Assembly: GCA_902761355.1 (NCBI GenBank)
Contig: CACWJY010000034.1
Coordinates: forward strand, 1 to 41,841
Direction of reading: 5' to 3'
Length of the DNA stretch: 41,841 nucleotides
Source: Fibrobacter succinogenes
GTDB taxonomy: Bacteria; Fibrobacterota; Fibrobacteria; Fibrobacterales; Fibrobacteraceae
Position numbers and translations under genes: made by a program. The notes beneath the pieces are model-generated. The model was not told where the DNA came from, ran no database searches, and saw nothing but the letters and a program-made list of their open reading frames with translations. Shown here piece by piece: positions 9,619-17,690 of this stretch (its first letter is position 1; every line of letters starts with the position of its first letter).

Positions 9619-10304
9619 TTGCCGGCCCCCTGGTACAGGTTCTTGCGGATTTGCTGTACGGTCTGTCGCATGAGCTGCTCAAGGTCTGTCAAACTCAGCT
9701 TAAGTACAGGGTGCTGAATTTCGTCGACGGCACTAAAGAGCGGACGCTGTTTTACGTTGTCCCAAAGTGTATAAGAAATGATGGCGCTGATGTTTTTGAC
9801 GTCGCGGCGTTCTTCACTTTCGTTGTGGATAAGGGCGTAGTCAAAGAAATTTTCACGCTTGAGGTCGGTACCTATAATCACTTCGTGAATCAGCAGAATT
9901 TGCGGTGGAATGTTCCCTGCGGCATCTTTGATAGAAACGCCTTGTTCAGGGAGCTTCCCTTTCATAAAGATGCGCTCGTCCAGTTTTTGGCTTTCTTCAG
10001 GGAACTCTGCAAGGAGCGAATCCGGGAGAACGCTTAGATTGCTGTAGGCACTTCTAAATTCTCTTTCGATGGCCTTGGCGCAAAATTCGGTGGCCTTGAT
10101 TTGCGTGCTGTCGCCAAAGTCGAGGCGGTTTGCAAACCATTTGGTACGCGTGAGTACCAATGCTGTCTGCAGCCCTGTAATGGAGAGCTCCCCGTAGGGG
10201 GCTCGCGCATAGGCAGGGTGGCTCTTGGACCAATGGTAAGAACTGGCGCAACTCGTCAAGAGTAGCGCCGTAGCTAAAACCATTATCCAGAAGCATTTCT
10301 GCAT
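9615..10304 (-). CDS. Putative lipoprotein of unknown function
   Basis: A 229-residue protein with a lipoprotein signal: a hydrophobic stretch and LLTSC lipobox, with Cys19 as the acylation site. The mature part is mixed alpha/beta with no motif I recognise. The region LDERIFMKGKLPEQGVS followed by ILLIHEVIIGTDL and later VKQRPLFSAVDEIQ has the alternating look of a periplasmic domain attached to an envelope complex. It starts 6 bases after the pyrE stop and overlaps the next gene by 4 bases. It and the downstream barrel-like protein are therefore likely partners in the outer membrane, and their link to pyrE may be only transcriptional. Confidence 0.7.
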   Translation of the reverse strand: MQKCFWIMVLATALLLTSCASSYHWSKSHPAYARAPYGELSITGLQTALVLTRTKWFANRLDFGDSTQIKATEFCAKAIEREFRSAYSNLSVLPDSLLAEFPEESQKLDERIFMKGKLPEQGVSIKDAAGNIPPQILLIHEVIIGTDLKRENFFDYALIHNESEERRDVKNISAIISYTLWDNVKQRPLFSAVDEIQHPVLKLSLTDLEQLMRQTVQQIRKNLYQGAGK

Positions 10305-10310
10305 AGAGGA

Positions 10311-10982
10311 TTACGGTGCGCCCCACTTTTCGCGGTATGCGTACACCTTATCGAGGATTCCTTCGGGAGCGTTGATCTTTTTGCGGTTTTCTTCGCTTTC
10401 GAGGAAGGCGATGATGTCGTTGATGTTAACGATAGAGTGCGCGCTGATTCCGTATTCGTCTTGCACGGTCTGGAGTGCGGACTTTCCGTTGTCGAGCTTT
10501 TCTTTGCGGTCTACCGAAATCAAGAGGCCGATAACGTTGGCGTTTTCGATCTTAGAAAGAGCCTGCATGGTCTCGTTCACCGAGGTGCCAGCCGTAATCA
10601 CGTCTTCGATAATCACGACGTCGGTCTTTTCGGTGTACTTGTAGCCGACGAGCATGCCGCCTTCGCCGTGGTCTTTGGCTTCTTTGCGGTTATAGGTAAA
10701 CGTGAGGTTCTGGGCGTAAACGTCAGAGAGCTTCATGGCAGTGGCAGCGCAAAGGGGAATTCCCTTGTAGGCGGGGCCATATAGGTTTTGAGCCTTTCCG
10801 TCAAAATGAACCATATATGCCGCTGCATAGTATTCGGCGAGTTTCGAAAGGGTGGCGCCGGTGCGGAATTCTCCAGTGTTAATGAAATAAGGAGTTTCGC
10901 GGCCGCTCTTGGTTACGAACGAACCGAACTTGAGGGCGCCTGCTTCGACGAGAAAATGGACAAACTGATCTTTAATGTTCAT
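10311..10982 (-). CDS. pyrE: Orotate phosphoribosyltransferase
   Basis: Converts orotate and PRPP to orotidine 5'-phosphate and PPi in pyrimidine synthesis; cytoplasmic. It has 223 residues, normal length. The type I phosphoribosyltransferase PRPP loop is VVIIEDVITAGTS near residues 122-134. The N-terminal GALKFGSFVTKSGRETPYFINTGEF and the segment GPAYKGIPLC are typical of PyrE. It is the first gene of a leftward group with a lipoprotein and a barrel-like protein. A TATTTT -10-like box (10992-10997, minus strand) ends nine bases before the ATG and no Shine-Dalgarno sequence is visible, so the message may be leaderless or nearly so. Confidence 0.96.
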   Translation of the reverse strand: MNIKDQFVHFLVEAGALKFGSFVTKSGRETPYFINTGEFRTGATLSKLAEYYAAAYMVHFDGKAQNLYGPAYKGIPLCAATAMKLSDVYAQNLTFTYNRKEAKDHGEGGMLVGYKYTEKTDVVIIEDVITAGTSVNETMQALSKIENANVIGLLISVDRKEKLDNGKSALQTVQDEYGISAHSIVNINDIIAFLESEENRKKINAPEGILDKVYAYREKWGAP

Positions 10983-11142
10983 AATGCTATCAAAATAGCA
11001 AAATTAAGGAACGCCCGTTTGGGGTTTTATTTGCATTAATGTTTTCTCAACGTTTTTTTGGGAAAAAGATTGAAAAACCTTGTAGCGGCTTTAAAAATAA
11101 TCTACGTTTATATTAGAAAGGTGTTTTTGAAAAGGATTTAAA

Positions 11143-11748
11143 ATGAACAAAATTCTTATTTTGAGTGCGCTGTCCTTGTTGCTCGTTGGTTGCGTGAACC
11201 CCCAAAGTCGTTATCGTCAGTCAGAAATGCTGGGTGACCAGGAAATTACTTTTCCGTATAAAGCTCAGATGACAGGGATGATTACTTTGACGGCAAAAAG
11301 CCATTGTGATGAAGCTGAATTTATGTTCTATGCAAGAACAAAGGAATCTGCGCATAAGGTTATAAATATTGTGACGAAAGAAACGTGCCAATCGGAGGGT
11401 GGAACCTCTATTGAAAATTGTACGTGCGAATATTCGGGTATTGGTATAAGGTATGTGCCTGTGGATGGAAGTATGCCTGATATAAGTGCCAATACAGAAG
11501 AGCGCCTAGAAGAGGCTCCCCAAAGCATGGCTGATACTAAAAGAACAAAAATTACGCTTAACTCGTATCCGCAGGGCGCTGTAATTACAATTAACGGTAA
11601 AGAGATGGGTACTCGTACCCCGGCGGGAATGGGCTTTAAACCGGGAAAATACAATGTCATGTTTGCGTTAGACGGCTTTAAAAGTGATACGACTTTTGTA
11701 GTCGAAGAAAATCAGCCTGATTTAGAAATTTACATGAACTTGCAATAA
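11143..11748 (+). CDS. Lipoprotein with C-terminal PEGA-like domain
   Basis: A 201-residue lipoprotein: signal MNKILILSALSLLLVGC with Cys17 as the lipidation site. The middle part has several Cys residues (Cys57, then TCQSEGG and ENCTCEYSG), possibly disulfide-bonded in the periplasm. The C-terminal 60 residues (ITLNSYPQGAVITINGKEMG, then TPAGMGFKPGKYNVMF) match the PEGA repeat style, a surface-associated beta-sandwich domain. AAAGGATTTAAA just before the ATG supplies a ribosome binding site. A strong terminator follows directly. It is divergent from pyrE. Its function is unknown. Confidence 0.8.
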   Translation: MNKILILSALSLLLVGCVNPQSRYRQSEMLGDQEITFPYKAQMTGMITLTAKSHCDEAEFMFYARTKESAHKVINIVTKETCQSEGGTSIENCTCEYSGIGIRYVPVDGSMPDISANTEERLEEAPQSMADTKRTKITLNSYPQGAVITINGKEMGTRTPAGMGFKPGKYNVMFALDGFKSDTTFVVEENQPDLEIYMNLQ

Positions 11749-11773
11749 AAAAGGCTCCGTAAGGAGCCTTTTT
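11748..11773. terminator. Bidirectional rho-independent terminator
   Basis: AAAAAGGCTCC (11748-11758), loop GTAA, GGAGCCTTTTT (11763-11773). The 11-base-pair stem is perfect, with A and T tracts on both sides, so it can stop transcription from both the PEGA lipoprotein gene and the convergent map group. Confidence 0.92.
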
Positions 11774-11777
11774 AAAA

Positions 11778-12113
11778 TTAGAAAATAATCTTGGCGATTC
11801 CGCCTGCAAGTCCAGGGAGGGCGTAGCGAAGCGTTTTGCCGTCTAGCCAGTACGAAAGCGCCTGGTCAATCCACTGGCGCTCGCAAGTAATTTTGCGAAT
11901 TACAATGTCGGTACCTGTATCGGTGTCATCAAAGTAGTAGTAGCCGCGGAACTTGATGGGGAAAATCTCGCCGTGCAAAAGAACGCTTACGTCGGCGGTG
12001 CCGTTGTCCGAATCAATAGAAACGGACTGGACATCGCCAAAGCGCTTGACCAGTTCGTGGTTCTTGACAAAGGCTTCGACCGCCTTGTTGCGTAAGTTTC
12101 CGAGCAGTGACAT
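11778..12113 (-). CDS. Conserved hypothetical protein downstream of map
   Basis: A 111-residue protein I do not recognise. The start is amphipathic (LLGNLRNKAVEAFVKNHELVKRFG), followed by a beta-rich part (VSIDSDNGTADVSVLLHGEIFPIKFRGYYYF) and a hydrophobic glycine-rich tail (LPGLAGGIAKIIF). There is no signal peptide. It starts 3 bases after the map stop, so it is co-translated with map. The length and even composition support a real gene; its role is unknown. Confidence 0.75.
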   Translation of the reverse strand: MSLLGNLRNKAVEAFVKNHELVKRFGDVQSVSIDSDNGTADVSVLLHGEIFPIKFRGYYYFDDTDTGTDIVIRKITCERQWIDQALSYWLDGKTLRYALPGLAGGIAKIIF

Positions 12114-12116
12114 TGC

Positions 12117-12878
12117 TTAGCGGGGGAGCGTCAGGATTTCGATGCCGTTCTTCGTGCGTGCCACGGTGTGTTCCCACTGGGCGCTCAAAGAGCCGTCGCG
12201 GGTCACTGCAGTCCAGCCGTCGCTGAGTGTCTTGGTGCCTGGGCGGCCCACGTTAATCATGGGTTCCACCGTGAACACGTTGCCGATTTCGACAAACTGC
12301 TTGAGCACATTGTTGCGGAAATGGTAAAGGGTCGGTTCTTCGTGGAAACCTCGACCGATTCCGTGACCGCAGTAGTCTTCGACCACGCTGAAACCATGTT
12401 CGTCGGCAATGTCCTGAATGGCGTTACCGATATCGTAGTAACGAGCACCGTCTTCGCCGGCGGCGCGAATGCCTTCTTCCATGCAGAACTTGGCTGTGTC
12501 TACCAGTTCTTGGGCAAGGTTGCTGACGCGGCCGACGCAGAACATGGCCGAGGTGTCGCCATGGTAACCCGAAAGAATTGTGGTGATGTCGATGTTTACG
12601 ATATCGCCGTCTTTCAGGATGGTCTTTGCGCTCGGAATGCCGTGGCACACCACTTCGTTAATGCTGATGCAGGCGTAACGCGGGTATCCGTGATAGCCCA
12701 TGCAGGCCGAGATACCCTTGTGCTTGCGGGTATAGTCGCCAATGAATTCGTCGATTTCGAGGGTAGATACGCCCGGCTTGCACATTTCACCGGCACGAAT
12801 CAGTGTTTCGGCGGCAAGGGCGCCTGCGTCGCGTATCAGTTCGATTTCTTTTGCAGATTTAATCTTGATTTTTGCCAT
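12117..12878 (-). CDS. map: Methionine aminopeptidase, type I
   Basis: Removes the initiator methionine from new proteins in the cytoplasm. It has 253 residues, standard for type I bacterial enzymes. All five metal ligands can be placed: Asp97 (NIDITT), Asp108 (HGDTSAMF), His172 (GHGIGRGFH), Glu205 (TVEPM) and Glu236 (QWEHTV), with His179 also conserved. The leftward group is helicase, map, small protein: map begins 12 bases after the helicase stop, and AGGAC lies across that stop as a probable ribosome binding site. Confidence 0.97.
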   Translation of the reverse strand: MAKIKIKSAKEIELIRDAGALAAETLIRAGEMCKPGVSTLEIDEFIGDYTRKHKGISACMGYHGYPRYACISINEVVCHGIPSAKTILKDGDIVNIDITTILSGYHGDTSAMFCVGRVSNLAQELVDTAKFCMEEGIRAAGEDGARYYDIGNAIQDIADEHGFSVVEDYCGHGIGRGFHEEPTLYHFRNNVLKQFVEIGNVFTVEPMINVGRPGTKTLSDGWTAVTRDGSLSAQWEHTVARTKNGIEILTLPR

Positions 12879-12890
12879 TGTTATGTTGTC

Positions 12891-14285
12891 CTATTTCTTC
12901 CATGCGTAGCGATCAACAAGGTAGGCAAGAAGCATCTGGTCTTCTTCGGTGCCGTTTGCGAGTTCCTTTACTAGCGGGATAACTCGGCTGATGCGTTCAC
13001 GTGCTTTTTGACCGCCAAAATGATTCTTTTCTTGTTCAAGCTTGGCGCGTACACGTTCGCTTACCTTTTTCGCAATTTCTTCGTTTGTCGGAACTTCCAT
13101 CTTGATGAAGTTGATGCCGAAATCGGCTGCCGTCTGCTTCATGTCGATTTCTTCGACCGGTGTAATCAGCGAAATGCAAAGTCCGCTGCGGCCCGCACGG
13201 GCGGTACGTCCGCTACGGTGTACATACACTTCGTGGTCGTCGGGGTGGTCGTACACAATCACGTGCGTGACGTGGTCCACGTCAATGCCGCGGGCGGCCA
13301 CGTCGGTACAAATCAGAATGCGGAGCTTTTTGTCGCGGAAGGCGTTCAGCGTCTTTTCGCGCATGCTCTGTGCTACGTCGCCGCTAAGAGCGCCCACGTT
13401 GAATCCGTAGCCCGAAAGCACCTGTTCCAGGTAGCTCACGTCGCTCTTCTTGTTGCAGAAAATCATGCAGCTTTCAGGATTGTAATATTCCAGCACCTTG
13501 ATGGTCATGGAATCCTTGTCCATCACGTCACAGGGGTACCAGCGGTGTTCCAGGTTGTTCGCAATCACCTTGTCATAGCTGAGCGAAAGGAATTCGGCGC
13601 TCGGACGCTGGAATTCGCGGGCGAGGCTCTTCACCGTTTGTGGAATGGTGGCGCTGAACATGGTGCAGGCAATCTGCTTGGGCAAGTAGCGGCGAATCTT
13701 CTGCATGTCGGGGTAGAAACCCATCGAAAGCATTTCGTCGGCTTCGTCCAGAATCAGGTCGCGGATATCGAGGAAATCCACATTGCCACGCTGCACGTGG
13801 TCCATTAGGCGGCCCGGTGTGGCGACGATGATGTGTACGCCGTTCTTAAGGGCTTTCAGCTGCGGCTCGTAACTCACGCCGCCAAAAATAGCGACAGAGC
13901 GAATGCCCGTTCCTGCAGAAAGCTTCTCGATTTCGTCCTGTACCTGCAAGCAAAGTTCACGCGTCGGTACGAGAATTAATGCCTGCGGAAAAATATGGTC
14001 ACGTACAATCACCTGCAAAAGCGGGAGTACATAGGCGCCGGTCTTTCCCGAACCGGTCTTGGACTGCACCAGCATATCGCGGGCGGCCAACATGTAAGGA
14101 ATCGTTTTGCGCTGCACCGGCATCAGGTCGGTCCAGCCGTGCTGAGCGAGAACAGCCTTCTGTTCTTCGGGCAGCATGTCAAAAGTGTAATCGGGGAGCT
14201 TGTGCTCGGGTTCGATAATTTTAACGGGAGTCAGAAACGGATTTACTTTTTCTTCTTTCTTTTCGTCTTTTACTTCTTCACTCAT
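12891..14285 (-). CDS. DEAD-box RNA helicase
   Basis: An ATP-dependent RNA helicase of 464 residues. Motifs in order: Q motif region (GWTDLMPVQRKTIP), motif I SKTGSGKT, Ia VPTREL, Ib TPGR, motif II DEAD (LDEADEM), motif III SAT, IV-V (ICTDVAARGIDV) and VI HRSGRTARAG. The N-terminus is charged and Lys/Glu-rich. After the core there is about 90 residues of charged helix (KKVSERVRAKLEQEKNHFGG) and no RGG tail, so the RNA target is unclear. A TAAATT box (14296-14301, minus strand) ends ten bases before the ATG and there is no Shine-Dalgarno, suggesting a leaderless message. It is first in a group with map. Confidence 0.95.
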   Translation of the reverse strand: MSEEVKDEKKEEKVNPFLTPVKIIEPEHKLPDYTFDMLPEEQKAVLAQHGWTDLMPVQRKTIPYMLAARDMLVQSKTGSGKTGAYVLPLLQVIVRDHIFPQALILVPTRELCLQVQDEIEKLSAGTGIRSVAIFGGVSYEPQLKALKNGVHIIVATPGRLMDHVQRGNVDFLDIRDLILDEADEMLSMGFYPDMQKIRRYLPKQIACTMFSATIPQTVKSLAREFQRPSAEFLSLSYDKVIANNLEHRWYPCDVMDKDSMTIKVLEYYNPESCMIFCNKKSDVSYLEQVLSGYGFNVGALSGDVAQSMREKTLNAFRDKKLRILICTDVAARGIDVDHVTHVIVYDHPDDHEVYVHRSGRTARAGRSGLCISLITPVEEIDMKQTAADFGINFIKMEVPTNEEIAKKVSERVRAKLEQEKNHFGGQKARERISRVIPLVKELANGTEEDQMLLAYLVDRYAWKK

Positions 14286-14319
14286 AGTGTGAGCAAATTT
14301 AGTAATTTTCGTGTATAAA

Positions 14320-14350
14320 AAAGACCGCTGCCTTTGTGGCGGCGGTCTTT
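14320..14350 (-). terminator. Rho-independent terminator of the purF-type gene
   Basis: Arms AAAGACCGC (14320-14328) and GCGGTCTTT (14342-14350) are perfectly complementary, with further partial pairing inside. Read leftward the stem is followed by a run of T (TTTTTT), as expected for a terminator of the leftward gene ending at 14373. Confidence 0.85.
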
Positions 14351-14372
14351 AAAGTCTTTAGACTATCGCGTT

Positions 14373-15851
14373 CTATTTTTTGTCCGACTTGTCTGCGTCT
14401 TCGTGGCAGCAGCAGGGGCAATGATAGCAATCGCCAGTTTCGGCGTAGTCCTTGCCGCTCCAGCAGTAAGTACAGAGCTGGTCTTCGGGGAGGCCGATAG
14501 CGTTGATGACATCGTCGATGCGCTGGAAAGCGAGCGTGGTCAGGTTGAGTTTCTTGCGAATATACTCGACCATGTCCTTGTACGGCTGGCCATCAGGATC
14601 GGTGTACTTTTCAATGTCTGCGTTTTCGCCTTCCTGGTCGCGGATGTAGCGGCGAGTAATCAAATCGTATTCGTTCTTGGAACGGGAGAAGTTGATGAAC
14701 TTACAGGGGTAAACAAGCGGCGGACATGCAATACGCATGTGCGTTTCCTTACAACCTAACGAATAAAGCTTGAGGGCCTGTTTGCCGAGCTGCGTGCCGC
14801 GTACGATAGAGTCATCGCAGAACACAAGGCGACGGTCCTTGATGAGTCCCGGAATCGGGATGAGCTTCATGGATGCCACGCGTTCGCGCTGCTTCTGGTC
14901 TTGCGGCATAAAGGAACGTGCCCAGGTCGGCGTGTACTTGACGAACGGACGGGCGAACTTGATGCCGGCTTCGTGGGCGTAGCCAAGAGCGTGCGAGGTG
15001 CCGGAGTCGGGGATTCCGCAGGCGGCGTCTGCTTCGGTCGGGGTCCTCTTGGCGAGGGCGGAACCGCAGCGGTAGCGGGTCATTTCGACATTGCGGCCTT
15101 CGTAGGTGGAGGCGGGGTAGCCGTAGTACACCCAGAGGAAAGAGCAAATGGCCATTTTCTTGCCGGGAGCAACAAGGGTCTTGTCGCCATCCGGTGTAAG
15201 TTCGACGATTTCACCCGGGCCGACATCGCGAACGTAGTCGTAGCCGAGGTTATGGAGTGCGCAACTTTCTTGTACTGCGATCATTGCTCCGTCTTTTTTA
15301 CCAAGGATAATGGGGGTACGTCCCCATTTGTCGCGGCTTGCGTAGAAGGTGCCGTTGCTGTCCATGAGGAGGATTGAGCAGCTGCCTTTCACTTTTTCGT
15401 GGACGTACTTGAGACCGTCTACGATAGAATCGCGGGTGGCAATCAGTGCCGAGACTACTTCGGTCGGTCCGACCATTCCGCTGGTGGTCGAATATTGGAG
15501 CTGCATGCAGTTGTTGCGGAAAAGCTCGTCCTTCAGTTCTTCGATGTTTGTGAGGAGTCCTACCGTCACAATGGCGAAGGTGCCAAGCTTGGAGGTCATG
15601 ACGAGTGGCTGTGGGTCGGTATCCGAAATGACGCCGATGCCTACTTTACCCGAGAATGCGGCAAGGTCGTTTTCAAATTTGCTGCGGAAGGGGGTGTTCT
15701 GGATATTATGGATTGAACGATGGAACATCCCGTTTGATTTGAGAACCGCCATACCGCCGCGGTGGGTTCCGAGATGAGAGTGGTAGTCTGTTCCGAAAAA
15801 GAGATCGCTTACGCAATCGTCCTTGGAAACAACTCCGCAAAAGCCGCCCAT
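14373..15851 (-). CDS. purF: Amidophosphoribosyltransferase (PurF family)
   Basis: PurF enzymes make phosphoribosylamine from PRPP and glutamine, the first step of purine synthesis. This 492-residue protein has an N-terminal class II glutaminase domain beginning MGGFCGV, so the only candidate nucleophile is Cys5, which would need removal of MGGF. The phosphoribosyltransferase part has the PRPP motif VFCDDSIVRGTQ. The segments FFGTDYHSHLGTHRGGMAV and SFLWVYYGYPAS resemble the PurF form known from Bacteroidetes rather than the E. coli type. The C-terminus is unusual: TYCWSGKDYAETGDCYHCPC and three more residues of Cys/His, then an acidic tail, possibly metal-binding. The ATG has AAGGAG upstream. 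A terminator follows. A second purF elsewhere cannot be excluded. Confidence 0.88.
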   Translation of the reverse strand: MGGFCGVVSKDDCVSDLFFGTDYHSHLGTHRGGMAVLKSNGMFHRSIHNIQNTPFRSKFENDLAAFSGKVGIGVISDTDPQPLVMTSKLGTFAIVTVGLLTNIEELKDELFRNNCMQLQYSTTSGMVGPTEVVSALIATRDSIVDGLKYVHEKVKGSCSILLMDSNGTFYASRDKWGRTPIILGKKDGAMIAVQESCALHNLGYDYVRDVGPGEIVELTPDGDKTLVAPGKKMAICSFLWVYYGYPASTYEGRNVEMTRYRCGSALAKRTPTEADAACGIPDSGTSHALGYAHEAGIKFARPFVKYTPTWARSFMPQDQKQRERVASMKLIPIPGLIKDRRLVFCDDSIVRGTQLGKQALKLYSLGCKETHMRIACPPLVYPCKFINFSRSKNEYDLITRRYIRDQEGENADIEKYTDPDGQPYKDMVEYIRKKLNLTTLAFQRIDDVINAIGLPEDQLCTYCWSGKDYAETGDCYHCPCCCHEDADKSDKK

Positions 15852-15988
15852 ATGAGTCTCCTTGGGAAAATGGACAATATGTACTTAAAAAAGTTAGAAA
15901 TTTTGTGGGAATATAGGGATGGGTTGTAAATTATTAATGTCTGCAGGGAACATTACAAAAAAATTTCAATTTTTTTTAGAACGACCCC

Positions 15989-16017
15989 TTGCCATGTTTT
16001 TTTTCGATTGGTATTTT
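15989..16017 (+). promoter_or_regulatory. Sigma-70 promoter of the trpE leader
   Basis: TTGCCA (15989-15994), 17 bases, TATTTT (16012-16017). The predicted start of transcription is at or next to the ATG of the leader peptide at 16024. The same CCCCTTGCCA block and spacing recur before the trpB leader. The rest of the 389-base gap between purF and trpE is filled by this promoter, the leader ORF and the attenuator; bases 15852-15980 show only A/T-rich sequence. Confidence 0.75.
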
Positions 16018-16023
16018 TGGGCT

Positions 16024-16080
16024 ATGATGAACTTTGTGACAACAGCAACCCTTAACCGTCGTTGGTGGCGCGGACTCTAA
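16024..16080 (+). CDS. trpL: trp operon leader peptide with tandem Trp codons
   Basis: An 18-residue ORF, MMNFVTTATLNRRWWRGL, ending in TAA. Two adjacent Trp codons near the end are the classic sensor for tryptophan starvation. The ATG is about seven bases past the -10 box, so the RNA probably begins at or almost at the start codon and there is no room for a Shine-Dalgarno. The Trp codons overlap a hairpin (CGGACTCTA, loop ACA, TAGAGCCCG, one mismatch; about 16070-16091). Confidence 0.88.
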   Translation: MMNFVTTATLNRRWWRGL

Positions 16081-16140
16081 CATAGAGCCCGGTATTTGTC
16101 GCAAATCACCCAAGATTTTAAAGCAAAGGCTTCCGGACTC
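16033..16140 (+). promoter_or_regulatory. trpE attenuator: long-range helix and antiterminator
   Basis: A long-range helix pairs TTTGTGACAA (16033-16042) in the leader ORF with TTGTCGCAAA (16096-16105) after its stop (10 pairs, one G-U). GAGCCCGG (16085-16092) can pair with CCGGACTC (16133-16140; one mismatch), which would break the terminator. Stalling at the Trp codons would free the 16085 strand, the standard attenuation logic. A further long pairing, GCAAAGGCTT (16123-16132) with AAGCCTTTGC (16183-16192), is perfect but extends beyond the terminator. Confidence 0.7.
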
Positions 16141-16159
16141 ACGGAGGCCTTCCTTTTTT
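16126..16159 (+). terminator. Attenuator terminator before trpE
   Basis: AAGGCTTCCG (16126-16135), loop GACTCA, CGGAGGCCTT (16142-16151), then CCTTTTTT. The stem is ten pairs with one G-U. It lies 80 bases upstream of the trpE ATG and after the Trp-rich leader ORF. Confidence 0.9.
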
Positions 16160-16240
16160 AATATCGAAATCCTCCGGGACTTAAGCCTTTGCGGAACCTG
16201 AAACAAAAAGGCAAAAGAGTTTTAAACCAGAGGATTAAAA

Positions 16241-17689
16241 ATGACAACGAACATAAGGCACATTACTGAAAGCCCCAACTTCGAACCCCGTACCGACAGT
16301 ATCTACGTGGCACTGCCCGGTGAACGTTACACCCCGTTTTCGCTCGGCAAGAAGCTCGGTGCGAAGGCTATCTTCGAATCTGCAAGTTTCTCCCACGGTC
16401 GTAGCCGCTATTCGACCCTGATGGTGGACGAAGGCTTCCGTCTGCGCCAGAACGACAAGGACGTGAGCATCGTTGTCGACGGTAAGGAAAGCGTGTTCCT
16501 GAAGGAAGGCGAGGGCGATATTCTCGATGCCCTGACGCTGATTTCTGCCGAAAATACCGTGCCGCCTAACCAAATTCCTATTCCTTCTTCGGGCGTGGGC
16601 TACCTCGGCTACGAATTCTGTGCCCGTTGCGATACGATTCGCCTTGCCCCGCAGGTAGACGAACTCAACATTCCCGAAGCTGAATTTTTGGTGGGTCACA
16701 TCTACATTGTGTTTGACCACTTTACCGAAAAACTTCACCTGTTCGCCCTGAACTACGAAGAACACCAGATTGATTTGAAGGCTGCGATTGAAAAGGTGAA
16801 GGCCCGCCTCGCTGACCTGGACTTCAGCTACCTCGCTCCGGAAAAGCAGTACGGCAAGGGCATCACGATGACCGACCTGGAACAGTCTCGCAAGGAATAC
16901 ACCGAAAAGGTCGAAGCTCTGCAGAAACATATCATCGCCGGCAACATCGTGCAGGCGGTGCCTTCTCGCCGCATCCAGTTCGCAAGCGATATCGAAGCGC
17001 TTGACATTTACCGTCGCCTTCGCACGGTGAACCCGTCTCCGTACATGTTCTTCCTCGATTACGGAACGCATCAGTTTATCGGTGCATCGCCGGAAAGCCT
17101 CGTGCGCGTGCGTGACGGCATCGCCACCATCCACCCGATTGCAGGCACCCGCCGCCGCGGCAAGGATGATGTAGAAGATGAAGCCCTGATGAAGAACTTG
17201 AAGGGCGACCCGAAGGAACGTGCCGAACACCTGATGCTCGTGGACCTCGCCCGTAACGACCTTGGCCGCGTTTGCGAAGCCGGTACGGTGGAAACCACCA
17301 AGTACATGGAATGCGAAAAGTTTAGCCACGTGATTCACCTGGTCTCTGACGTGCAGGGCCGTGTGGCAAAGAACAAGAAGGCCATCGAAGTGCTGCGCTC
17401 CAGTTTCCCGGCAGGTACGGTGAGCGGCGCCCCGAAAATCAGCGCTATCGAAATCCTTTCTGGCCTCGAAAAGGTTAAGCGTCGCTTCTACGCCGGTGCG
17501 GTGGGCTACATGGAATCCGACGGTGACTTGGATTTCTGCATCGCTATCCGTTGCTGCTTGAAGCAGGGCAAGACCATCAGCCTGCAGGCCGGTGGTGGCA
17601 TTGTCGCGGCCTCGAATGCCGACCGCGAATTTGAAGAAACGAATGAAAAATTGGGTGCCATCCGCGCCGTGCTCGAAGGAGAAAACTAA
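16241..17689 (+). CDS. trpE: Anthranilate synthase component I
   Basis: The large subunit of anthranilate synthase converts chorismate and ammonia (supplied by TrpG) to anthranilate, the first committed step to tryptophan. It has 482 residues, normal. The tryptophan-feedback motif usually written LLES is present as IFES (residues 44-47). The C-terminal chorismate-utilising domain has IAGTRRRGK, LVDLARNDLGRV, FPAGTVSGAPK and LQAGGGIVAASN, all conserved. The start is supported by AGAGGATTAAAA just upstream. One base separates its stop from the trpG ATG, and AAGGAG near its end serves as the trpG ribosome binding site. It is controlled by the upstream attenuator. Confidence 0.97.
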   Translation: MTTNIRHITESPNFEPRTDSIYVALPGERYTPFSLGKKLGAKAIFESASFSHGRSRYSTLMVDEGFRLRQNDKDVSIVVDGKESVFLKEGEGDILDALTLISAENTVPPNQIPIPSSGVGYLGYEFCARCDTIRLAPQVDELNIPEAEFLVGHIYIVFDHFTEKLHLFALNYEEHQIDLKAAIEKVKARLADLDFSYLAPEKQYGKGITMTDLEQSRKEYTEKVEALQKHIIAGNIVQAVPSRRIQFASDIEALDIYRRLRTVNPSPYMFFLDYGTHQFIGASPESLVRVRDGIATIHPIAGTRRRGKDDVEDEALMKNLKGDPKERAEHLMLVDLARNDLGRVCEAGTVETTKYMECEKFSHVIHLVSDVQGRVAKNKKAIEVLRSSFPAGTVSGAPKISAIEILSGLEKVKRRFYAGAVGYMESDGDLDFCIAIRCCLKQGKTISLQAGGGIVAASNADREFEETNEKLGAIRAVLEGEN

Positions 17690-17690
17690 G

